Part shown: piece after piece, positions 32,261-38,091 of the stretch
Layout of the letters: every line of letters starts with the position of its first letter
Position numbering within the stretch: position 1 is the stretch's first letter
DNA from: VMCP01 sp964527775
GTDB lineage: Bacteria; Bacteroidota; Bacteroidia; NS11-12g; UBA955
Reading direction: 5' to 3'
DNA: 38,091 nucleotides
NCBI GenBank assembly: GCA_964527775.1
Contig: CAZGQS010000020.1
Coordinates: forward strand, 1 to 38,091
The notes under the pieces: generated by a model
Database searches by the model: none
The model's input: the letters and a program-made list of their open reading frames with translations, nothing else
What the model was told of the DNA's origin: nothing
Made by a program: the position numbers and the translations under genes

Positions 32261-34334
32261 GATAATGTATGTTGATGTTTAATTTTAAACCAATATTTCT
32301 GCCCATGGCAGGAGTGAAATACCTGAAACGGTCTAAGTAATTCCGGTATCGGGTATTTAGTAAATTGTTCCCGTTCAATGTTAATTCGTATTTTGAATCT
32401 TTTTTCAATGTGATTCCTGCATCCAGCAAATGGTAACCTTCCGGTGGAGGCATCAAATCTGTAGAAGTCGTGAAATAGCGTTGTTGGAAAACCCTCGTAT
32501 ATTTAAGGAAGTATTCACCCCATTTGAACTGGCCTACCCATCCTAAGGAAAGTTCGCTGCAAGGAAGCAAAGTGGGGAAGCGTTCCGGCTCAAGAATTCG
32601 ACCGTACGTGTATTCCCCCCCCGCGGTTAATGTCCCCCGAGAAATAAAGAATTCTTGATAAGCCGAAAATCCAATTAATAGGGTGGGTAACTGTTCGTAT
32701 TTGTAGTAGGGGAAAGCGCCTCGAACGGTCAAGATGGGAGAGGACTGCGGATTCAAATGAATGTAATTGGGCGACCATAAACCGAAGGTGGTGAGTTCAA
32801 AATTGCTTTTCTTGAACGCTTTTTTCCATTGAAATTCTAGTTTTTCGCCCCATTCAGGTTTTAAAAGAGGGTTGCCTTCTTCGTAACTGGCATTGCCGTG
32901 GTGAACCCCCGCCGAAAACAACTCATTCACCGCTGGTGCACGCCAACTGTGATTTAAAAACAGTTGATAGGTGTTTCTTTTTTGAATTTTACTGGCAGAA
33001 TATGCCCCTGAGATTCCAGTGTATGCTTGGTCATTCACGGATTGATCTTTCAGTAAAGTGTGTCTGTTCAAATAATCCAAACGTAGTGCCCAATTCTGCT
33101 GAAAATTATGGTGCTCAAATTTTCCTTTTATCACCCCAAAATATTGTTGTGAAGTGAATTCGGGAACTAAGAAGTAACCGCCATAACTTTGTTGCTGCCA
33201 TTCGCCACCCACCTGAGCGTGAGAAATCAACCTCGAATCTAAGGGTATTTCTTGTCTGATTTGAACAGCGTTTAACCTGACATTTAGTTGCGGAAAGGTA
33301 TAATTGGGATTTCGATGCGGATCAAATTCTTGTCGGGTATTTTGTTGCAAAGAAATGAGTGTTTTCCATCCATCGTGTCTTTGAATGATGGCAGAAGTAC
33401 TGATGTGTTCAGCGATCTGTTTGGGTTTATTGATTTGATAACTACCACTTTGTAAAAGGATATTCGGGTCTTTTCTATTGATACTATTGATAAGGTCGGT
33501 GGTGTTTCCAATATGACTCCCTGCGTAGATTCCGTTTTCACTAAAAAACCAACTTAAATCAGACTGAATGGTCCAATGGCCATTCAATTTTTGTTTAAAT
33601 CCACCCATGATTGAAAATTCTTTACTCGCGGTATTGGAGAGAATTCCATTTTTTGTTTCGGGGGATGTTTTGGCTGCAGATTTTTGCGCTTCGAGGCTCA
33701 AGGGTACAGAATAATCTTGACTGGCATAACCTTGTCCTTGGATATACCAACCCATTCCAGCGTGGTGTGTTCCTTGGTTGAGTTTGAAGTTGGCAAGTAG
33801 GGCGTTTCCGTTGGTTGAATAACCCAACCCTGATTGGAGATTTACGGCATGCGAGTGGTAAGTGGGTTGGTATTCCACTTGAACTGCGTTGCCCCAAGAT
33901 TCGCCCGTGACCCACAGGGCATTATGAGCTTTCAGAACATTGACCGATTCCACTCCGGCTCTGGCTAGTTCCGGACCGTGGTCATTCCCCCAGGTTTGTC
34001 CAACCATTCTCAATTCATTTTGAATCAGCGGCAGGCGCAATCCCGATAGTCCTTGAAACATGGGTTTTTGGATGCTGTTTCCAGTAGAAATTAAATTCAG
34101 TTGTGGAATGGCTGATAATAGCGTTGCAACGGGGGCAAAAGAAACACCTCTTACGTCTTCTGTATGAAGGTGCGAAGCTTGAACACCGTTGTGCCAAACC
34201 ACTATATGAGTGGAGTCCATGCGATGAATTTCATCACACGGATGACAAGAATCTGTATTTGATTGGGCGAATAATGGGGTTGTTAGAAGAACATAAATCA
34301 ACTGAACAACCGCTAATTTACGGATGTTTTTCAC
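32241..34334 (-). CDS. TonB-dependent outer-membrane receptor, probably for zinc
   Basis: A 697-residue protein starting at a GTG (34334), with a signal peptide ending LFAQ. A short His/Cys-rich segment follows (DSCHPCDEIHRMDSTH and VQASHLHTEDVRG). A plug domain lies at about 50-165 (PMFQGLSGLRLPLIQNELRM, GVESVNVLKAHNALW), then a long beta-barrel ending with NTRYRNYLDRFRYFTPAMGRN and an aromatic/charged tail. The plug resembles metal receptors such as ZnuD. It lies between a small His-rich exported protein and a His-rich lipoprotein, so uptake of zinc (or another divalent metal) energised by TonB is the best reading. A Zur-type site was not identified. Confidence 0.82.
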   Translation of the reverse strand: MKNIRKLAVVQLIYVLLTTPLFAQSNTDSCHPCDEIHRMDSTHIVVWHNGVQASHLHTEDVRGVSFAPVATLLSAIPQLNLISTGNSIQKPMFQGLSGLRLPLIQNELRMVGQTWGNDHGPELARAGVESVNVLKAHNALWVTGESWGNAVQVEYQPTYHSHAVNLQSGLGYSTNGNALLANFKLNQGTHHAGMGWYIQGQGYASQDYSVPLSLEAQKSAAKTSPETKNGILSNTASKEFSIMGGFKQKLNGHWTIQSDLSWFFSENGIYAGSHIGNTTDLINSINRKDPNILLQSGSYQINKPKQIAEHISTSAIIQRHDGWKTLISLQQNTRQEFDPHRNPNYTFPQLNVRLNAVQIRQEIPLDSRLISHAQVGGEWQQQSYGGYFLVPEFTSQQYFGVIKGKFEHHNFQQNWALRLDYLNRHTLLKDQSVNDQAYTGISGAYSASKIQKRNTYQLFLNHSWRAPAVNELFSAGVHHGNASYEEGNPLLKPEWGEKLEFQWKKAFKKSNFELTTFGLWSPNYIHLNPQSSPILTVRGAFPYYKYEQLPTLLIGFSAYQEFFISRGTLTAGGEYTYGRILEPERFPTLLPCSELSLGWVGQFKWGEYFLKYTRVFQQRYFTTSTDLMPPPEGYHLLDAGITLKKDSKYELTLNGNNLLNTRYRNYLDRFRYFTPAMGRNIGLKLNINIHYHEKTHH

Positions 34335-34361
34335 GGTACATTTTAACTGAATGGTTTTGGA

Positions 34362-34706
34362 TTAGGAAAACGGATGTTCAGATAAAACGGGCGGAGATTT
34401 GTTCTTGACTATATGATAGAAATCGAAGGAGTAAGATTGCTGTAAAGCAGCTGAGAAACTTACTCCGTATACTTCGAATTCAAACTGTTCGGGTTGGTTT
34501 AATTCAACAACATGAGACAAGCTGTAATCACAAACGGTACAGTTTTCTTCAAGGTGTTGGTGATTTTCGGGGAAATCTTCACAATGGTGATGGATGGCAT
34601 GTTCATGCGTATGATGATCTGCCTCGGAATGGAAATGGAATAGGTTTTGGTTTCCCAAGAGGAAAACCGACAATAACAGCAGCGATATGGCTTTATGCCA
34701 TTTCAA
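34362..34706 (-). CDS. Small exported His-rich, CxxC protein, first metal-operon gene
   Basis: 114 residues with a signal or membrane anchor (MKWHKAISLLLLSVFLLGN). A dense histidine stretch follows (FHFHSEADHHTHEHAIHHHC, then HQHLEENC) and a CTVC pair. The second half is more hydrophobic, with no known domain. It lies 27 bases upstream of the receptor gene and 5 bases downstream of the 108-residue gene. It is probably a periplasmic metal-binding protein that delivers or buffers zinc for the receptor. I do not recognise a named family. Confidence 0.72.
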   Translation of the reverse strand: MKWHKAISLLLLSVFLLGNQNLFHFHSEADHHTHEHAIHHHCEDFPENHQHLEENCTVCDYSLSHVVELNQPEQFEFEVYGVSFSAALQQSYSFDFYHIVKNKSPPVLSEHPFS

Positions 34707-34711
34707 AATGT

Positions 34712-35038
34712 TTAGGCTAATTCTTGCAGTTGGTTGGTCATTTCGCGAAGCTCAGTGCGGTTCAACTCATGTTGAGATTTTACACAAAGACTCAAGAAAT
34801 AAACTAAATTATCTTCTGCTGTTTCCATGTCTTCAGCCAAAGGAGCATCAAAAGTTTCATTGGCTTCCAAATGCTGCCAGGCCAAACGAAGTGCGCGAGT
34901 TACCAATGGATCGTTTTCTTTCAAGGCATATTCACGAGCTTCTTGCAAGGGTTGAATTAAAGTACTGGCATCAATTCCGTTCTTTTCAATGCTGGCAATT
35001 GCTTTTTCAAGTATTTCGTTGGCTTTTGAATTTTGCAT
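34712..35038 (-). CDS. Conserved hypothetical helical protein
   Basis: 108 residues, soluble, predicted almost all helical (ANEILEKAIASIEKNG, LVTRALRLAWQHLEAN, AEDNLVYFLSLC, ELREMTNQLQELA), with no signal peptide. I recognise no family. A -7 box TACCTTTG on the minus strand lies 19 bases before its ATG. Its stop is 5 bases from the His-rich gene, so it may be the first gene of the metal-uptake transcript, though nothing in its sequence suggests metal binding. Confidence 0.68.
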   Translation of the reverse strand: MQNSKANEILEKAIASIEKNGIDASTLIQPLQEAREYALKENDPLVTRALRLAWQHLEANETFDAPLAEDMETAEDNLVYFLSLCVKSQHELNRTELREMTNQLQELA

Positions 35039-35057
35039 ATGGGTCTATGATAATTTG

Positions 35058-35065
35058 CAAAGGTA
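35058..35065 (-). promoter_or_regulatory. -7 box upstream of the 108-residue gene
   Basis: Minus strand TACCTTTG, a full match to TAnnTTTG, 19 bases before the ATG. No well-placed -33 TTTG is seen. Confidence 0.4.
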
Positions 35066-35086
35066 ATTAAAAAATCAAAGCGTTAT

Positions 35087-35998
35087 TTATTTGGTCGATG
35101 ATTTGCCGTTCAAATTCGATTGAAATTTTGGTGTGAATCTCGATGCAGCAAAAGTAGATACTAATACAAGCGCTATGTAGAGCATTTTATGGGGTGTGAG
35201 TGTATCTGTTTGTAAGAATACCGCAATGATGGAAGCTAAAATGGGTTGTAAATAGATGTACAGTCCGGCCAATGTTGGACCTGAATGCTGTATGGCATAG
35301 GCATTTAACAAGTAAACCAAGAAACTAGTGAAAACTAAAATGTAGCCAATTTTAAGTCCAATGTTGGTAGGGATGTTTACCCAGTCAGTTTGAATAAATT
35401 CATGAATCCCGAAGGGAGTAATGAATAATAGTCCAAAAGTAAAAGTATACCTATTGATGGTAATGGGCTTGTAATGAGCAGTTAATTTCTTTACGCGTAC
35501 CAAGTAAACGGCATAAAAGATGGCGTTTATGGCAATCCAAATATCACCCTTGAGGGTTTTCTCAGAAAACTTAACCCCATTTGCAGTCATCAATGATACA
35601 GAGGCAGCTGCTGCAATGGCAACGGCTAAAATGAATATGGGCTTGGGCCATTGTTTTACTCTAATGTGGTCAAATATGGCAACAAATAAAGGAGTGAATA
35701 ACATCAAAACCGCACCGTTGATGGGATAAGTTGTTTCAAGTCCCTTGAAAAATAAATACATATTGGCGCTGGTTCCAAAGAATCCGCAAATGGCAAACTT
35801 TTTCCAATGCAATTTCCAGTTGATTTTTTCATTGCTGAGTGCACGTCCAATAAGATGAAATAGGGTAGCGGCAAAAGCAATTCTCAACCAAACAAAGGCT
35901 TCGGCCGACAGATAATTGGGCATGATTTGCCCGGCCCAAGAAAATAGAATGGCATATAGAAAACTAACCAGAAAAAGGGCTAAATGACTTTTCATCAA
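35087..35998 (-). CDS. EamA-family (DMT superfamily) permease
   Basis: A 303-residue protein with about 10 membrane helices in two homologous EamA halves: the first with RIAFAATLFHLIGRAL and FFGTSANMYLFFKGL, the second with GDIWIAINAIFYAVYLVRV and SGPTLAGLYIYLQPILA. It is a probable drug/metabolite exporter of unknown substrate. It overlaps the TerB-DnaJ gene by 4 bases, so the two are co-transcribed. Confidence 0.9.
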   Translation of the reverse strand: MMKSHLALFLVSFLYAILFSWAGQIMPNYLSAEAFVWLRIAFAATLFHLIGRALSNEKINWKLHWKKFAICGFFGTSANMYLFFKGLETTYPINGAVLMLFTPLFVAIFDHIRVKQWPKPIFILAVAIAAAASVSLMTANGVKFSEKTLKGDIWIAINAIFYAVYLVRVKKLTAHYKPITINRYTFTFGLLFITPFGIHEFIQTDWVNIPTNIGLKIGYILVFTSFLVYLLNAYAIQHSGPTLAGLYIYLQPILASIIAVFLQTDTLTPHKMLYIALVLVSTFAASRFTPKFQSNLNGKSSTK

Positions 35999-36783
35999 AT
36001 CCAGCCGTTTTTCTTTTTGATTCCTTCATAGGCACTTTGAACCCTCAAGAATTTTTCTTCTGCTGCCTTTTTCTCGCTATCAGAAAGTCCTTGCAATCTA
36101 TCAGGGTGGAATCTTAGGGCCAATTTACGGTATGCTTTTTTGACTTCTTCTTCTGTAGCCGATGATGAAACATCTAAGATCTTGTAATCGCTGTCAGAAG
36201 AATCTACAAACATGGCCTTCAACGATAAGTAATCAGGAGTGCTTATTCCCAGTTGATTGGCTACGCTATCAATGAGGGTGAGTTCAGATTTGGAAATTAC
36301 GCCATCGGCACGTGAAATTCTAAATAGTACGTGTACCAATTCCAATCGAGCAGAATACCCCATGCGGTTTCTCAGATTGCGACACACCTCATAAAGGTTG
36401 TGAGTTTCTTTCAGATAATCACGCAATTTGAGAAGCATGTTTCTGGTTTGATCTTCGCCATACGTTCTCAAAAGCATGCTTTTGACCATGTCTAGCTCGC
36501 TTTTGGCAGCATTGCCATCCGCTTTCATGATGGCCGCAATGAGAATTAGCAGAGAGTTTTGAAAGTCAGAGGGCGATTGAAAGGAACTTTGCTGGTATTG
36601 TTGTCCCCCGTAACCCCCGAATCCGCCGGAAAAATTTCGTTGATAATTATTGCCAGTAGATGAATTTTGGTCATTGCCCTGAACAGCGTAATCAATGTAT
36701 GATCCAATGAGGAAGCCAATGATGGCTCCAAAGAATCCAGATGAAATGAGCCCAATAACGGCTCCAACAAGACGAAAATTCAC
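35995..36783 (-). CDS. TerB-DnaJ domain membrane co-chaperone (DjlA-like)
   Basis: 262 residues. A glycine-zipper membrane segment at residues 5-31 (GAVIGLISSGFFGAIIGFLIG) and a Gly/Gln/Tyr-rich linker (NFSGGFGGYGGQQYQQ) lead to a TerB-like helical domain at about 75-185 (LLILIAAIMKADGNAAKSEL, FRISRADGVISKSELTLI). A C-terminal J domain at about 195-262 holds the HPD motif (RKLALRFHPDRLQG). The order is as in DjlA, which stimulates DnaK at the inner membrane. It is a likely upstream partner of the EamA gene, whose start it overlaps by 4 bases. Confidence 0.9.
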   Translation of the reverse strand: MNFRLVGAVIGLISSGFFGAIIGFLIGSYIDYAVQGNDQNSSTGNNYQRNFSGGFGGYGGQQYQQSSFQSPSDFQNSLLILIAAIMKADGNAAKSELDMVKSMLLRTYGEDQTRNMLLKLRDYLKETHNLYEVCRNLRNRMGYSARLELVHVLFRISRADGVISKSELTLIDSVANQLGISTPDYLSLKAMFVDSSDSDYKILDVSSSATEEEVKKAYRKLALRFHPDRLQGLSDSEKKAAEEKFLRVQSAYEGIKKKNGWI

Positions 36784-36786
36784 AAA

Positions 36787-37851
36787 TTAATTATTGGATT
36801 TAGACAAAGATTTAAACTCAGACAGGGACTTCAATCTATTTTTAATTACAACATCTTGAGTGAGCCAAAGGTTTGGATCATCGGAAGATTTAACCCAGAA
36901 AAGGGCTGATTGCACGGTTTTGGTATCAGTAGGTGAAGCCTCAATTCCTACGTCTTCAAAATGGTAATTGGGGTATATGCTGATAGACATTTGAGAAGGT
37001 TTGGCTTGGGGCGTTTGAGCATTTCTCAAGGTGTACATAAAGGTAACAATGGGCAGAGATTTAACGATAGAATCTCTTTTTTGCGGAATTTTATTGATGC
37101 CGGGAATTCCTCCGGCCTCACGGGTAAATTCTCGGCACATCAACAAATAACCGGTGAGCAATCCTTTTTTAGCTTCTACTTCTTGGCCTTTTAGGTCAAA
37201 AAGTCTGAGGTTGTTGTTTTCTTGTTTGATTTCGAAGGATTCTTTTTCGGCGGCGTGCCAAATGACTTTCAATGAAAGTATATCAGATGGATTGGCATTA
37301 AGGAGTTTTATGGTTCTCCACAGCTGCGGATCAGTATTAAAGTAAGGAGTAAGGTACCCTTGGAAGGAAGGAATTTCAACAATACAGGGTCTTTCGGTGT
37401 CTGGCACAAACATATAGGTAGCCATTTGATCTTGTGTGGGTCCGCCTACATATATAGTATGTACTTCTTTATCGCCTTCAAAAAAAGAGGCCTTAATGCC
37501 TTCCATAGCAAGTTGTCTATTGATGTATTCTTTAGATTCATTGGGGATGGGCATCTTGATACGAAGCTTGGGCATGGCCCAATTCAAGAGCATGGACACG
37601 TTGTGGGAATCGGCAGGAAACGATTGATTGTCGGATTTTATGAACCAAACGTCGTTAATTTTTTCAAATTCAAGGGGTTTTACTTTATCATTATTGGGAG
37701 TGAACTTGAACCGAGTAATTTTGCTTGGGTCTTTGAGGGCAAAAAGATCAGAGGGCCAGGAGGAGGTATTGTTAAGGTTTTTCCACAGCAGCAATAAAGC
37801 TATAACTGAGATGGATATAATGAGTAGAGGTTTTAGTTTTTTAAAATTCAT
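36787..37851 (-). CDS. DUF4340-like periplasmic protein
   Basis: About 354 residues from the ATG at 37851 (MNFKKLKPLL). An upstream in-frame extension lacks a signal and crosses a promoter-like box, so I reject it. One N-terminal membrane anchor (LLIISISVIALLLLW) is followed by repeated beta-rich halves (DPSKITRFKF, VWFIKSDNQSFPADS, IYVGGPTQDQM) as in DUF4340 proteins, which often accompany ABC-2 or gliding-type systems. No such partner is nearby. It lies 3 bases upstream of the TerB-DnaJ gene. Confidence 0.72.
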   Translation of the reverse strand: MNFKKLKPLLIISISVIALLLLWKNLNNTSSWPSDLFALKDPSKITRFKFTPNNDKVKPLEFEKINDVWFIKSDNQSFPADSHNVSMLLNWAMPKLRIKMPIPNESKEYINRQLAMEGIKASFFEGDKEVHTIYVGGPTQDQMATYMFVPDTERPCIVEIPSFQGYLTPYFNTDPQLWRTIKLLNANPSDILSLKVIWHAAEKESFEIKQENNNLRLFDLKGQEVEAKKGLLTGYLLMCREFTREAGGIPGINKIPQKRDSIVKSLPIVTFMYTLRNAQTPQAKPSQMSISIYPNYHFEDVGIEASPTDTKTVQSALFWVKSSDDPNLWLTQDVVIKNRLKSLSEFKSLSKSNN

Positions 37852-37870
37852 TGGGAGTGGAAATGTTTGA

Positions 37871-37878
37871 CAAAAATA
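37871..37878 (-). promoter_or_regulatory. -7 box of the DUF4340-like gene
   Basis: Minus strand TATTTTTG, a full match to TAnnTTTG, 19 bases before the ATG at 37851. It supports the shorter start. Confidence 0.5.
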
Positions 37879-37948
37879 CAACGGAAGGTTGAGATTTAGG
37901 GTTTCTGGGTGGGGATGAATAATAATTAGAAAAAAAATATGGGAGGGT

Positions 37949-37979
37949 CTTGAAAAGTTCAAAATAATAACTATTTTTG
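37949..37979 (+). promoter_or_regulatory. Promoter of the tRNA-Thr gene
   Basis: -33 box CTTG at 37949-37952 (3 of 4 to TTTG), 19-base spacer, -7 box TATTTTTG at 37972-37979 (full match). Transcription would begin near 37986, about 50 bases before the tRNA. Confidence 0.6.
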
Positions 37980-38038
37980 CAGTCCTTTTTCGAGTGTCCA
38001 ATTAAGATCACTACAAAAAGAAACGTTCTTAGACATAA

Positions 38039-38091
<53 letters not shown>

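Noticed and set aside
37852..38001. N-terminal extension of the DUF4340-like gene
   Set aside because: It crosses a perfect -7 box and shows no signal sequence, whereas the ATG at 37851 gives a good membrane anchor.

Overview
The window is a chromosomal piece of a Bacteroidota bacterium, most likely a flavobacterium of the Cryomorphaceae/Schleiferiaceae type. The family assignment is a guess. Evidence for the phylum is a type IX secretion C-terminal sorting domain, PorinO/P barrels, Bacteroidetes-type promoters (TTTG, about 19 bases, TAnnTTTG), weak Shine-Dalgarno signals and lipoprotein-rich loci. The sequence looks like a draft or metagenome assembly: aspS is interrupted by 100 Ns flanked by an exact 55-base duplication.

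Region 1 (1-453) and region 3 (14925-15229) are two copies of a composite intergenic repeat built from heptanucleotide tandem repeats plus two longer modules. Both abut the stop codon of a minus-strand gene in the same orientation, and they bracket region 2.

Region 2 (454-14851) is the accessory part and the most interesting. A tightly overlapping six-gene minus-strand operon (7944 down to 454) encodes a Calx-beta/lamin-tail lipoprotein, a DcuC-type dicarboxylate transporter, an isoaspartyl-dipeptidase-like amidohydrolase, two PorinO/P porins and an M14 zinc carboxypeptidase. Divergent from it is a MocR-type regulator (GntR helix-turn-helix fused to an aminotransferase domain) whose PLP lysine is replaced by arginine. 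It is followed by a lipoprotein hydrolase of the PHB-depolymerase type and a DASS dicarboxylate symporter. A sequence CATACCAGTT occurs twice as a direct repeat in the divergent promoter and once, inverted, before the hydrolase gene, so all three units are probably one regulon. I propose that the locus hydrolyses a polymer or peptide of C4-dicarboxylate units (for example beta-linked poly-aspartate, isoaspartyl material or a polymalate-like ester) and imports the product. The amidohydrolase keeps its catalytic residues but has changed the residues that hold the substrate amino group, so its substrate is probably not an ordinary isoaspartyl dipeptide. A large secreted mosaic protein with a T9SS tail closes the region.

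Region 4 (15230-38091) is mostly housekeeping. A minus-strand group holds a FAH-family hydrolase, purA, a Fur-family regulator and a SPOR protein. A plus-strand group holds gpmI, a lipoprotein, an aldehyde dehydrogenase, thiL and aspS. These are followed by dgkA, dnaA, a methylmalonyl-CoA mutase large subunit without a B12 domain, an IscA/ErpA protein, a MacB-type permease and gcvT. Next comes a probable zinc-uptake operon (small His-rich protein, TonB-dependent receptor, His-rich lipoprotein), then an EamA permease, a TerB-DnaJ protein, a DUF4340-like protein, and the first part of a tRNA-Thr(TGT) cut by the window end. No phage genes, transposases, CRISPR arrays or rRNAs were seen.
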